Origin: Halostella salina
GTDB taxonomy: Archaea > Halobacteriota > Halobacteria > Halobacteriales > Natronoarchaeaceae
DNA: 64,000 nucleotides
NCBI RefSeq assembly: GCF_003675855.1
Contig: NZ_RCIH01000009.1
Span: 62,001-126,000 of the forward strand
Reading direction: 5' to 3'
Shown: piece by piece, positions 44,428 through 53,768 of the stretch
Position numbering within the stretch: position 1 is the stretch's first letter
How the letters are laid out: each line of letters begins with the position of its first letter
Notes under the pieces: model-generated
Told to the model about the DNA's origin: nothing
Database searches by the model: none
What the model saw: only the letters and a program-made list of their open reading frames with translations
Position numbers and translations under genes: made by a program

Positions 44428-44982
44428 CTAGAGGATATCTACTATCGCCGGCAGGATCGAATAATAGAGTTCGTGGACAACAGCAGCACCGAATGCCATC
44501 GCGCCTGCCGCCAGTAGTGCGGCATTCCAGGCTCTGTCATCCCATGTACAACGTTGGAGAGCAACTGTCCGTGAGCTCACCGGCCACAACGGTTTTACTT
44601 TGAACCCCCCACCAACACTTAGTGCATCCGTTGCGATATGGCCGACGAGACCGAGTGCGACTGTTCCACCGAAAAACAGCCACACATCAACTGGATGAAC
44701 CACCCAAGACGAGAGTAAACCGTTCCTGATTGCCGTTAGCTGAATGAATCTTGTCGGATATGCGATTGTGCTCGCCAATATTACCGCGACTATAATAACA
44801 AACCAAATACTGTGTGTGAAGCCTCGGTGCTCTACAACAGGAATATTATGGTCCTGATCAGGGAGTTGCATGATGACTAACATAATCATAGTTGCCACAA
44901 TCCCTAGCGGAAGTCCTAACCCGACAACTACGATTCCGCCTATGAATAATGTAGTTCCAAGATGCCCTTTGTATTCCATCAA
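44428..44982 (-). CDS. YdjM-type membrane-bound metal-dependent hydrolase
   Basis: The protein has at least four hydrophobic segments (LFIGGIVVVGLGLPLGIVA, FVIIVAVILASTIAYP, WLFFGGTVALGLVGHIATDA, AALLAAGAMAFGAAVVHELY) and the family signature LPDQDHN...HRGFTHSIWF. The His and Asp residues of that signature are the presumed metal ligands. This fits the YdjM/DUF457 family, which has no firm physiological substrate. It lies between the MoxR module B and the first tubulin-like gene on the opposite strand from the latter. Confidence 0.75.
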   Translation of the reverse strand: MMEYKGHLGTTLFIGGIVVVGLGLPLGIVATMIMLVIMQLPDQDHNIPVVEHRGFTHSIWFVIIVAVILASTIAYPTRFIQLTAIRNGLLSSWVVHPVDVWLFFGGTVALGLVGHIATDALSVGGGFKVKPLWPVSSRTVALQRCTWDDRAWNAALLAAGAMAFGAAVVHELYYSILPAIVDIL

Positions 44983-45065
44983 TAGCAGGTGTGGAACTCC
45001 TTAAATGTAAATTCTATTGCCATTTTGTCTCGGTTGCTCATCGTGTAATGGTGTGAAAATACATA

Positions 45066-45083
45066 TTATAATTTAAATTATAA
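45066..45083. promoter_or_regulatory. 18-bp perfect AT palindrome upstream of tubulin-like gene 1
   Basis: TTATAATTTAAATTATAA is its own reverse complement. It lies about 70-87 bases before the ATG at 45153. It could hold the TATA box, an operator, or simply be low-complexity sequence. Confidence 0.4.
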
Positions 45084-45152
45084 ATATAATAAACACAGAT
45101 CCTCTTTGGCGTTCACCCCAACTCTTATGACATCTATCCATAATGATCTGGT

Positions 45153-46523
45153 ATGGCCTCAACACAGAACTGGCAAGGTCTTGGAGGCGGTGGACTCCGA
45201 ATTATGTTCAAGATCGTTGAAGATCTTTACGAGAAACCGGGCTATGTCGTGGAAGTCGATACTGAACAAACACTTAAAGACGATCCAGTGTCTTCCCCAT
45301 ACACGCAAGGAAAAGAGGCAAAAGAAGAGGATAATGATAAACTGACCCCATATCTGCAGTCTGAGAACGGTGCTGCCGATATTTACTTAACCGGCTCAGA
45401 TACGAACACAACAATACTGAGTGAACTCCGAGACGAGCACGATCATATAAATGATATTACCCAGGGACGAGGAAACTATTTTAAGACTATTGTGAAGGGT
45501 GTTACTGGGTCTGGTACGGGAGCCACGCCCGAACAGATGGTGGATATTATTGAATCTAACCCCGAGGTCAAAGAGAAAATACTCGAGATCATTCCTGAAA
45601 ACGTCGGATTGTACGTGCCGGTTTTCTCATTAGATGGCGGATCTGGAAACGGAACATTCCGTAAAGTATTGGACTTCATGGACAAAGATGGAGAAATGGA
45701 ACGCCGGAACTCGATGCCCTCTCAGACGATTCCAGTCGCTATTGCTCCTCACGAGATCGATCAGCGGGAAGCAGAGTCGCATCGAGTCTCCGAAAATATG
45801 GTCAAAACCCTCGAATTGGTCGAGTCAAGGCTCGATAGTGCAGGTTCCTTGAGTTCCTGTATACTAGTTGATAACGATGCAGCGGCACTAAACACAATGT
45901 GTAATAACTTTAGATATACATTAGACGAACTCAAGTCAATCAAAGATCCAATTCTAATTGAAAAGAACTTTCGAGAGCTAATTAAAAACGCAGGTACTGA
46001 GATTGTTCCCTACGAACAAGCAAACCAAGCGATTCGAGAAAGCCTCTTTCCATTCTTTATCATGAATATGGAGGGGCCGCACGGAGTTGAATTTGGAAAG
46101 AGTGGTGGTGGGGGATACGAAATTAGTGATTACAGTCGGTTCTTTGATAACTACACCATCCCCTCATTCTTGGAGATTCCAACTCGGAGACACGCAGACG
46201 AACTTCTACCAAACTACCGGGTTGAGGACTTCGCAGATGAGGCACGCTTCCTTACATTCTATACATTCTTAGCATCGTGTGCACCAATGCACGGCCCCGA
46301 TATTAACAATATCAAGGTGTTCATTTGGACGGATCAAAACAACAAGATCGATAATGAGGTTAAAAGTCAAATTCGCAGCCAACTTGCCGAGATCGGGATC
46401 AACCGGAATAAAGTTACTGTAGACTCCGTTAAAGGGTTAACAGATCCGAAACACACGATGAAGATCTGGACGTATACAGGCGTCGATAACGCCGCTGAAC
46501 TCATGAAAAACAAGTTTGAGTAA
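45153..46523 (+). CDS. FtsZ/tubulin-superfamily GTPase-like protein 1
   Basis: The 456-residue protein has the glycine-rich first loop GLGGGGLRIMFKIVEDLYEK (9-28), a GVTGSGTGATPE segment (117-127) and the tubulin-signature-like loop VFSLDGGSGNGTFRKVL (157-173). ILVDNDAAALNTMCNNFRY resembles the Asn-Glu/Asp nucleotide contact helix. These are the marks of the FtsZ/tubulin superfamily, but overall sequence differs from FtsZ and CetZ, so it belongs to a divergent FtsZ-like group. It probably polymerises with GTP at or near the membrane, because the next gene encodes a TM protein. It is AT-rich and faces the convergent minus-strand operon with the second tubulin. Confidence 0.75.
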   Translation: MASTQNWQGLGGGGLRIMFKIVEDLYEKPGYVVEVDTEQTLKDDPVSSPYTQGKEAKEEDNDKLTPYLQSENGAADIYLTGSDTNTTILSELRDEHDHINDITQGRGNYFKTIVKGVTGSGTGATPEQMVDIIESNPEVKEKILEIIPENVGLYVPVFSLDGGSGNGTFRKVLDFMDKDGEMERRNSMPSQTIPVAIAPHEIDQREAESHRVSENMVKTLELVESRLDSAGSLSSCILVDNDAAALNTMCNNFRYTLDELKSIKDPILIEKNFRELIKNAGTEIVPYEQANQAIRESLFPFFIMNMEGPHGVEFGKSGGGGYEISDYSRFFDNYTIPSFLEIPTRRHADELLPNYRVEDFADEARFLTFYTFLASCAPMHGPDINNIKVFIWTDQNNKIDNEVKSQIRSQLAEIGINRNKVTVDSVKGLTDPKHTMKIWTYTGVDNAAELMKNKFE

Positions 46524-46524
46524 G

Positions 46525-46977
46525 ATGGTAGTGGAACAATCTCCTATTATACTCGGTTTGCTCTCACTGATATCTGTTGTTAGTCTTGTCTCCCTGTATT
46601 ATGCCATTCAGATCAACAATAGAGTGATTTATATAAGTGACAGCATGGAACCAGGGGGTAGCGAACAGGTCGATCCAGATACTCTTGAATCATTATCAAC
46701 GCAGGTGGAAAATCTAAATAAAAACACTGGGGATTCGGATACAGACATCACAGATATCAAACAGCAAATTAAAGAAGTAAAGGAGATAGTCGAAAATACG
46801 GATACACATCGGGCCGCCGATGATGATCCAGAGGGTGAAAGTAGTGCTACTACGGAAGAAGGCAAGCAAAAAGATATATCAGATGCAACAGAAAGTTACG
46901 CTGAAACCGAGACAGAGGAGGATGTCGGGTTCGAACCGGACCGAATACACATTGAGGATCAGGACGAACCTGGTTGA
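46525..46977 (+). CDS. Single-TM protein with coiled coil and acidic tail
   Basis: An N-terminal hydrophobic segment (IILGLLSLISVVSLVSLYYA) anchors the protein. A coiled coil follows (LESLSTQVENLNKNTG, IKQQIKEVKEIVEN), then a long acidic disordered tail. The ATG lies two bases after the stop of tubulin-like gene 1, so the two are co-translated. Acidic tails after a TM helix resemble membrane tethers for cytoskeletal polymers such as the FtsZ anchors. That role is inferred. 150 residues. Confidence 0.65.
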   Translation: MVVEQSPIILGLLSLISVVSLVSLYYAIQINNRVIYISDSMEPGGSEQVDPDTLESLSTQVENLNKNTGDSDTDITDIKQQIKEVKEIVENTDTHRAADDDPEGESSATTEEGKQKDISDATESYAETETEEDVGFEPDRIHIEDQDEPG

Positions 46978-47063
46978 TACTATATGATTCCTTGAGTATT
47001 GAAGTATCTCTCGTATAAATAAATTCATACCCATCTACTGAATTTTACTATATAGTATTTTAT

Positions 47064-50000
47064 TTATGCACTCCAGTCACTTATACTGTGTTCGGGCGGT
47101 TCAAGCACCACAGGTTTGCTTCGCCACTCAGTGAATTCAGCAGTTCCGTCGTCGGTTCGACGCCGAACGGCCGAAAGCTCCCTTACCTGTTTATTTGCTT
47201 CATCGTCGCACTCGTAGCGCGTGGTGACTTCGAGTTCGTACCGATGACCGAGACGGTCGATCGTCTCCATGATCGGTCCGATGGTCGTGTGTTCTCCCGA
47301 GTTCAGCGTCCGATTCACTGACTTCTCGGACGATACATCATCCCCGTTTACACCGAATTCCGTCAGTTCCACCTGTTGATCAGTAGTGTTCGTTATCCGG
47401 ATATCGAGTTCAACCCGAACGTCAGAGAGATCATCTGAATCATCCTGTTCGGTGAGCGTGGCGTTGTCGACTTCGACCGAGAGTGGGTAGCTCTCCGTTC
47501 GTTCCACCACCGACCACAGGCACATAGATGCGCTGGTGTTGTCTTTGAATTTCACTGCCATCCGCATCAGGTCTGGGTGTTCATCAGCGTCAGAAACAGC
47601 CGTTGAGAACGAGAACCGCTGTCTGTCGTTAGCGGCTACCTGTTGCGTTCGTGGTGTGTGTGACTCATCGAGTGCATCGACATATATTTCTTCGATCTGA
47701 TACTCCGTGTCCGTGTAATTCCATACTGTCACGTGGACTTTCCCACTAGGTCGGTCTTCCACCAACTGACCGAAAACTGCCAAGTCAGAGGAACGGGATT
47801 TGAGCGTCCGAGCATCTGTACGAGCACTCCCATCGCCATCTTCTATCCACAATTCCTGTAGGCCTGTTTGCTGACCCGGTTTGAGGTAATGGATCCGGTT
47901 CCATGTTTGCTGTTCACCGGGATGTATTGGCCCGATATCACTCAGACAACCTTCATCACTCAAGAGATCGAGGTCGGATGCAGTAAGATTTCCCTCGTTT
48001 TCGACCGTGACCTGTTCAACGATCATCTGGCCGGTAGTGTCCTCAATACCTGCTGTTTCAAGATGTGAAGTTAGCAACTCCTCCTCCTGATTGGAAAGCG
48101 ATGCTGTGACATTTCGCTTTGGACCAGGAACAGTCGTGGTTCGCCTGTTGACCGTTAGCTCCGTCGACGCATCCGAAGCTTGGATCTCACCAACCGCTTT
48201 TGTATTCCCCGTGTTCGGTCTCAATCCGATCTTTGTCGATCCTTTCGATAGAAGTCGTTGAATCCATTTTTCTTTGAAGGGGAGAACGAAATGTGTCCTT
48301 CCTGGCGGAAGCTTTGTATCGAGATGGTACTGTTGCCCTCCGACAGCTAATTGGAGATCGTCAGCTAGCGGACTATCGAGTGTGTTCCGTACGACAGCTC
48401 GAATCCCGTTCTCACTCTGGACGATTGCGCCGGAGATGTCAAGATCGATCGCCGGTATCGTCGCTTCGACCGACTCGACTGCCTGCCCATCAATATGTAC
48501 TTCGACATCGATATGTCGCTGTTGACGGTACGGAACTTGAATCGTGACAGAGACTTCGCCGTCCGTATCCAGTTCCTCGATCGAGTACTCTCGCACCTGC
48601 TCGTCCTCAAATCGGAGGTTGCCCGGACGTTTTCGGATTAGCGCTATATCGTTGATCTGTCGGTCGGTTTTGTTATCGACGTCCAGTTCGAGAATCGTTT
48701 CCTGATGGTCGATCCGAACGAGTGACAGATCGCAGTCAACGTTTGGATTCGTGAGATCTGAATTTGCTGTATCGGCACTATGAACATCCGACTTGAACGG
48801 GACCGAACGGCCCACTCCCAAGGTTTGTTCTGCATCCCCTGCCTCCTGAGAGCTTTCCGTCTGGGATTGTGAAGGGCCGGCAAAATCCACTAAGCTGTTT
48901 TCCGCTATTTCAGAGCTTTTTGTCTGTTCTGAGGCTGTACTTCCGCTTACCCTGTCTTGATTCGCGGTGGCCGTAGGCTTCAATTGTTGAGGTTCAACCG
49001 TGGCGTCGGTATCAGATTCTATCGAGCCTGACGGCTTCTCGTGCGTTGGAGTTGATCCCTCAACTCCATTCGAATATTTTGAGTCTTGGGGTGTAGCTTC
49101 TGAGTCTTCGTTGACAACCTCGAGAGGTTCGCGGTATACGGTAGTGTCAGTATGTGCAAGTCGCAACGCCACCGTCACTGTATTCCCAGCCTGCTGTTCG
49201 ATCGAATCCGGAAGCGGAAGCACGATCTCGCCCTCAGTCCCGTTGACTGATGTTCGAGATTGTTTGAGCTGCTCGTCTTCGTGTGTCAGGACTTCATACT
49301 CGAACAGAACGGCCGTCTCGGATGGTTTTGTGTATGATGTTTCGAGAGTATTCTGTGGGGTCGATATTCGGTCGTCAGTGAGAGTTATCTCCGGAGTTGG
49401 GTCAGCAACACCGTACCGGATCGCTTCGCCGTCTGCAAGCGCGATACATAACGTTCCGTCATGACTTTGAACGATCTCGTACGTATCATCCCCCAATGGG
49501 GAGTGTTCACCTGGAAGCGCTCCGACAGTGAGAAGTTGTTGTTCGCTTTGGCCGAGGATTTCGGTGCGTCCCCCAGCTCCGGCGAGTTCCACGCCAGCAT
49601 GATCACTGCTCGTTTTTACCAAGCCGTCTCTTCCGACCCAGTAGATCGCTGCATCAGTAGTCACGACGATACTATCTCCAAGCGCCGCAACGGAAACGAT
49701 CGGTGAGTCAAACGACCGATTGAACTGTATCACACCGGTTTCGTCGTAACAGCGGAGAGTCTCCTGGGACGTACATGCGAACCAAGACCCGAGATCAAAC
49801 AATTGACGGCGATTTGGCGTGAGTTCGACCCCATCAATCGGGAATCGGACGCTGCCGGATACCGTGTTGAGTCCAACCATACTCCCGTCCACGCGGAGCG
49901 CGACGAGGAGGTCGCTCTCGCTAAGGGCAACAAGTTCGGTAACGTCAGACTGCCAGTTGTCCTCCAGCGAACCAATATCCGTTATCGTTGAGATAGACCC

Positions 50001-50240
50001 ATCAAAGACGCCGTAAATTGAGTGATCAGCTGCGAGAGCGATTTCATCACACGTAGTCGACACCTCTGTCTCGTACTGTTCGACACCTCCCTCGTGAAAT
50101 ACGTGGATCCGATCAGCTTCAGTAGCGATAGCGATCCCATCACCGGTTGCCCCATACGCTGTCGGAACTCTAATTCGAGTCGTATTGATCCGACCGAAGC
50201 CGACGGTATCGAGCAATGAGTCGAGTTCAGGAGCAGTCAT
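47064..50240 (-). CDS. Beta-propeller and Ig-like repeat protein of 1058 residues
   Basis: Residues about 1-270 form a propeller-like series of blades (HSIYGVFDGSISTITDIGSL, SLRVDG-type turns, SIVVTTDAAIYWVGRDGLVK). A disordered Ser/Thr/Glu-rich stretch (about 390-490) follows, then four or more Ig-like beta sandwiches (LVRIDHQETILELDVDNKTD; VEVDNATLTEQDDSDDLSDV; VELDIRITNTTDQQVELTEF). No signal peptide or TM is seen, although such domains are usually extracellular. It may therefore be a cytoplasmic scaffold. It is the last gene of the minus-strand tubulin operon, 160 bases after its neighbour. Confidence 0.65.
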   Translation of the reverse strand: MTAPELDSLLDTVGFGRINTTRIRVPTAYGATGDGIAIATEADRIHVFHEGGVEQYETEVSTTCDEIALAADHSIYGVFDGSISTITDIGSLEDNWQSDVTELVALSESDLLVALRVDGSMVGLNTVSGSVRFPIDGVELTPNRRQLFDLGSWFACTSQETLRCYDETGVIQFNRSFDSPIVSVAALGDSIVVTTDAAIYWVGRDGLVKTSSDHAGVELAGAGGRTEILGQSEQQLLTVGALPGEHSPLGDDTYEIVQSHDGTLCIALADGEAIRYGVADPTPEITLTDDRISTPQNTLETSYTKPSETAVLFEYEVLTHEDEQLKQSRTSVNGTEGEIVLPLPDSIEQQAGNTVTVALRLAHTDTTVYREPLEVVNEDSEATPQDSKYSNGVEGSTPTHEKPSGSIESDTDATVEPQQLKPTATANQDRVSGSTASEQTKSSEIAENSLVDFAGPSQSQTESSQEAGDAEQTLGVGRSVPFKSDVHSADTANSDLTNPNVDCDLSLVRIDHQETILELDVDNKTDRQINDIALIRKRPGNLRFEDEQVREYSIEELDTDGEVSVTIQVPYRQQRHIDVEVHIDGQAVESVEATIPAIDLDISGAIVQSENGIRAVVRNTLDSPLADDLQLAVGGQQYHLDTKLPPGRTHFVLPFKEKWIQRLLSKGSTKIGLRPNTGNTKAVGEIQASDASTELTVNRRTTTVPGPKRNVTASLSNQEEELLTSHLETAGIEDTTGQMIVEQVTVENEGNLTASDLDLLSDEGCLSDIGPIHPGEQQTWNRIHYLKPGQQTGLQELWIEDGDGSARTDARTLKSRSSDLAVFGQLVEDRPSGKVHVTVWNYTDTEYQIEEIYVDALDESHTPRTQQVAANDRQRFSFSTAVSDADEHPDLMRMAVKFKDNTSASMCLWSVVERTESYPLSVEVDNATLTEQDDSDDLSDVRVELDIRITNTTDQQVELTEFGVNGDDVSSEKSVNRTLNSGEHTTIGPIMETIDRLGHRYELEVTTRYECDDEANKQVRELSAVRRRTDDGTAEFTEWRSKPVVLEPPEHSISDWSA

Positions 50241-50401
50241 CTGACGGTTATAGATGTTATAGATCTTATTTTAGATGTTTTTTGTGGTCTAGCGGTTTAC
50301 CATCTGGCCGTGAACCACATGGAAACGAGCCCCAAGTCATTCGATCTACTCCGTCAGGGTGGGGTCACAAAATGTTTTATTATACCAAATGACAAATACA
50401 G

Positions 50402-51979
50402 CTATCCTTGATGCTCAAGGCGTCTAAGTAGGTCCTTTGGTTTGGGGTCTTGGTACAGTTTGCGTACGGTCGTGAGCAACTTGTTGGCGCCGAAGATGAT
50501 CCCCTCTGCCTTGTCGGCGTTCCCCTTTGACGCTTCCTGTGATGCGTTCTCGATGAGTTCCTCGGCCAAGTTGGTGAACTGTTGTGGGATTAGGCTGTGT
50601 CGCTTGTCATCCCCGAAAATGTAGTTCTTCTTGATATTGTCGAGTCGGTCGCGGGTCTCTTCGACATCGGTCGGTTCATCGGGACCGCGACCCTTAATAT
50701 CGACGACCAGATCGTCGATCACCTGCAGTTTTTCACTTGCTATGAACCGATCAAGCGGATCGGGGTCCGCCGAACGGTCAAGGGATTCGGTTACAGTGTC
50801 GATCCGGCTTTTCAGCGTCGAACTTAAGACCTCGATCCCAAATTCACTGCACTCCTCTTTCACTTTCTCGGCGCGAGTTTCGAGACTATCGACATCCTCT
50901 GTCCCACGCTGAAGCCGGCGTTTCTGTCGCTCGTATTGATCCAGTTCGTCGAGGACGGTCCCAAGCGACTCTTCGAGTTGTTGCGGTTCAGTCTCCTCCT
51001 CGTTACGGAGATCGGTGAGAAGTGACTCTGCAGCAGAATTATGGACCGAACGCTCTGCGAGCGCATCAGCTGCTTTCCGTGCTTTTCGTTTGCCAAATCG
51101 TCCATCGTTGATATCCTCGTGTAATTTGTTAAGAATCGCGTCGGGACTTGCCATCGGATACATATCTCCGAAAATCCCTTCAATGGATTTGCGGAGCGTC
51201 TCTAGTTCCGTCGTGTACTGGTCGACCTCACTCTCTTTCTCCGCAAGCTCATCAGCAGCTTCCAGCATCAATTCCGAGAGGACACGCAGAGCATCGATCG
51301 AATCCGCCGAAGTATTATTTTGCTGCTTCTCAACAGCGCTTTGGATATCAGTACCAATAGCGTTAAGATCGGTTCCAAGATTTCCATTCCGGTTCGGCGG
51401 CTTTACATCATCGTCCAACGGGACATTGTCGAGGACTGCCCGTATTTCTTCAACCTCCTGTTCTTTGGTAGCGAGAGCATTGAAATCCTGTTCCAGAATG
51501 CGTTCGTACTGGGTGGGGACATTGGATCTACTGAGCTGATGTGCTAGATCATCAGTAGTCGTGTCTGACGGTAAATCGAGGCCAGTGACCGTTCTCTGAA
51601 TGCTCCGCATCTTGGTGGCCTCGCCCCCATCAGCGATCACTAGATCGCCAGCTTCAGCCATCTCGGTTAACTCTACCGACTTCTTGAACGTGGAGAGAGA
51701 CTCCGTTTCCTGGCGCTGTCTGGTATTCGTATTCTCCCAGATTGCCTCAATATTCGATTCGTACGCTTCCAGCGTCGATGTGTAGTCGTTTCGGGACAGG
51801 TGGATGTACCCCAATCTGCTCAAGAAAAGTTCCACTCCGAGAATAGCCACCGCACCGAAAACGAGTCCGAGAGCAACGGCTGGGACTCCTGCGGATCCAA
51901 ACACTTGACTCCGGACTAAATCGCCCTGTATAAGTAACTCATCCATCGCACTAAACTCGAGTAGCTGGGGTCCAATCAT
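50402..51979 (-). CDS. Membrane-anchored coiled-coil protein of 525 residues
   Basis: One N-terminal TM segment (AVALGLVFGAVAILGVELFL) is followed by about 450 residues of helix and coiled coil (ALATKEQEVEEIRAVLDNV; LAEKESEVDQYTTELETLRK; QYERQKRRLQRGTEDVDSLE). I chose the ATG reading MIGPQLLEFSAM, 4 bases after the stop of the zinc-finger tubulin gene; an ATG 11 codons later is also possible. Coupling to the tubulin gene suggests it recruits or spaces filaments at the membrane. That is inference from layout. Confidence 0.65.
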   Translation of the reverse strand: MIGPQLLEFSAMDELLIQGDLVRSQVFGSAGVPAVALGLVFGAVAILGVELFLSRLGYIHLSRNDYTSTLEAYESNIEAIWENTNTRQRQETESLSTFKKSVELTEMAEAGDLVIADGGEATKMRSIQRTVTGLDLPSDTTTDDLAHQLSRSNVPTQYERILEQDFNALATKEQEVEEIRAVLDNVPLDDDVKPPNRNGNLGTDLNAIGTDIQSAVEKQQNNTSADSIDALRVLSELMLEAADELAEKESEVDQYTTELETLRKSIEGIFGDMYPMASPDAILNKLHEDINDGRFGKRKARKAADALAERSVHNSAAESLLTDLRNEEETEPQQLEESLGTVLDELDQYERQKRRLQRGTEDVDSLETRAEKVKEECSEFGIEVLSSTLKSRIDTVTESLDRSADPDPLDRFIASEKLQVIDDLVVDIKGRGPDEPTDVEETRDRLDNIKKNYIFGDDKRHSLIPQQFTNLAEELIENASQEASKGNADKAEGIIFGANKLLTTVRKLYQDPKPKDLLRRLEHQG

Positions 51980-51983
51980 GAGC

Positions 51984-53765
51984 TCATCCCTTGTTTTCCC
52001 GTCCAAGCAGACTAAGTTGTGTCTGCATCTGGTCAACATACGGTCGGAGGCCCTGTTCTTCGTCTTCCTCAATAAGGTCCCCCAACCCCCGTGGATAGAT
52101 CTGTTCGTATGGACCCGACAGAGAATCTCCGTCTTCGGTCAGCAGTTTCGCCTTTGCACCGTCTTTGTCGGGGAGGATCTCCGTAAAAACCTCTTCGGCC
52201 GTTTGTTCAAGCCTGGGCATCTTCGGGTTCCACATGAGTCCCCACAGATAGAGCCGATCTCTCGATTCCTCCGGAACGTGGGTATGGTCTACGTTGATCT
52301 CCATATCAGAGAGCGACCCTTCGGCGTCAAAATCTTCCCGAAGAACCTCCTTAATTGTCGTTTCGATGCCTGCCTGCATTTCCCGTTCGTATTGATCCAT
52401 GATATTTTTAGAACCGTAGAAAATGAAGGCACCACCCCACGCTGAACCAGGGTCAAAGTCGATAAGCTGACCCAGATTCAGTGCTCGTCGGATGAATTTC
52501 TTGTTCCGGTTCGGGAACCGACCCCGCTTAGAATATAGGACAGGTGCGCCAATCACTGCCGGGAGGAAATCAAGCTGGGATATCGGGTAATTAGTCTTTG
52601 GCGGATTGATCAAGTCGGGGACGTCCAACCCGCGAGGGGATCGAGGGGCATCGTATTCTGGATTGGATGTCATAGACATTACTTCAAGGTAGTGGATCAA
52701 GGCCTTGTTCGCTTCCTGTAATCCAGCGGATGTAGACACCGAGAGATCCGGATTGTTCTGCAGTCGGTTGTAGCCAATATCAAACCGGATGAGATTTTCG
52801 TCGGTCTGTTTCAATCGGTTATTATCAAACAGTATGGCGAGATCCGAGAAACGTCCCAGTGTCCCTAACCCAAAGAGACTATTAACTTTGTTTTCATCAT
52901 TCCAGACTTCATCGCTGTCATCATCCGGGTCAGGCAGGATCGATGTTGTTAGGATCGGTTTATCAAGGTTGAAATTCGGAGTACCGTGTATTTCGTCCTC
53001 GTCATCACTCGCGTATTTGATTTGGTGTAACAGTTGTGTGATTAGCCCGGTTGCACCCGTCCCAGTACCTTTGGCGATACTATGTACCAACAGCAAGGCC
53101 TGAGCACTTTCTAGTGCCTCACGTTCGATATTGAACCGTTCGAAAATACTTCCACTGGAGATCTCCTGCCACATCTGGGTCCGACCAACAAAGGGACTCT
53201 CACCCGCGCCATCACCGTCTTGACCAATCACGTGATCCATCGGGTGATTTGAGTCCCGCTTGATGTAATAGGTCGATCCGAGTTCCTCCTGATTGGTATC
53301 AAGGAGCGTTTGTCCCTGGATTGCGCCGTCCCAGAGATCGGTTCTTGGGGACCGATCGTCAAGCGACTCTCGCCGGAGCAGAGTCGCGTCAACGACACCA
53401 CTCCCTGCACCGCCGACACCGATCAGATACCATTTGTTTCCGGTCTGAATTTCTTGCTGTTCCTCATTTGGGTTGCTATGCTGTGAGCCACTACTGTCCT
53501 GATCTGTGGTTCCAGTTGATTGCGTGCTGGTGGTCTCTTCGTCGGTGTCCTCAGACGACTCCCCGATGAAGTCATCAATGGAATCAACTTCTTCGTCGGA
53601 GCTCACTTCGTCGTCTGGGTCTGAATCCGCCTGGTCATGCCCAGACGACCCCATCGGAATGGCATCACCATCCGCGTCGTGTTCCTCAACTTTGTGCCGT
53701 TCGAACTTAACAATGTTATCGAATTCTTCACCGCACTCGGGACAGAAGTGTTCTTTTCCACTCAT
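51984..53765 (-). CDS. FtsZ/tubulin-superfamily protein 2 with N-terminal C2H2-type zinc finger
   Basis: Residues 5-30 form a C2H2-type finger: FCPECGEEFDNIVKFERHKV with Cys8, Cys11, His24 and His29. An acidic linker of about 80 residues follows. The GTPase-like core begins at WYLIGVGGAGSGVVDATLL (113-130), the FtsZ glycine loop. GQTLLDTNQEELG (151-163) matches the FtsZ Asn-Thr-Asp region. The tubulin signature is SIAKGTGTGATGLITQLLHQ (229-248). The C-terminal half is less familiar (GSAWGGAFIFYGSKN). A zinc finger on an FtsZ-type GTPase is an unusual fusion. The gene is third in a minus-strand operon after the kinase-like and multi-TM genes, with gaps of 3-4 bases on each side. Confidence 0.8.
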   Translation of the reverse strand: MSGKEHFCPECGEEFDNIVKFERHKVEEHDADGDAIPMGSSGHDQADSDPDDEVSSDEEVDSIDDFIGESSEDTDEETTSTQSTGTTDQDSSGSQHSNPNEEQQEIQTGNKWYLIGVGGAGSGVVDATLLRRESLDDRSPRTDLWDGAIQGQTLLDTNQEELGSTYYIKRDSNHPMDHVIGQDGDGAGESPFVGRTQMWQEISSGSIFERFNIEREALESAQALLLVHSIAKGTGTGATGLITQLLHQIKYASDDEDEIHGTPNFNLDKPILTTSILPDPDDDSDEVWNDENKVNSLFGLGTLGRFSDLAILFDNNRLKQTDENLIRFDIGYNRLQNNPDLSVSTSAGLQEANKALIHYLEVMSMTSNPEYDAPRSPRGLDVPDLINPPKTNYPISQLDFLPAVIGAPVLYSKRGRFPNRNKKFIRRALNLGQLIDFDPGSAWGGAFIFYGSKNIMDQYEREMQAGIETTIKEVLREDFDAEGSLSDMEINVDHTHVPEESRDRLYLWGLMWNPKMPRLEQTAEEVFTEILPDKDGAKAKLLTEDGDSLSGPYEQIYPRGLGDLIEEDEEQGLRPYVDQMQTQLSLLGRENKG

Positions 53766-53768
53766 GAT

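Noticed and set aside
45153-46523. Ordinary FtsZ or CetZ housekeeping gene
   Set aside because: The loop sequences (GGSGNGT, GLGGGGL) and the rest of the protein differ from FtsZ and CetZ, and the neighbours are not division genes.
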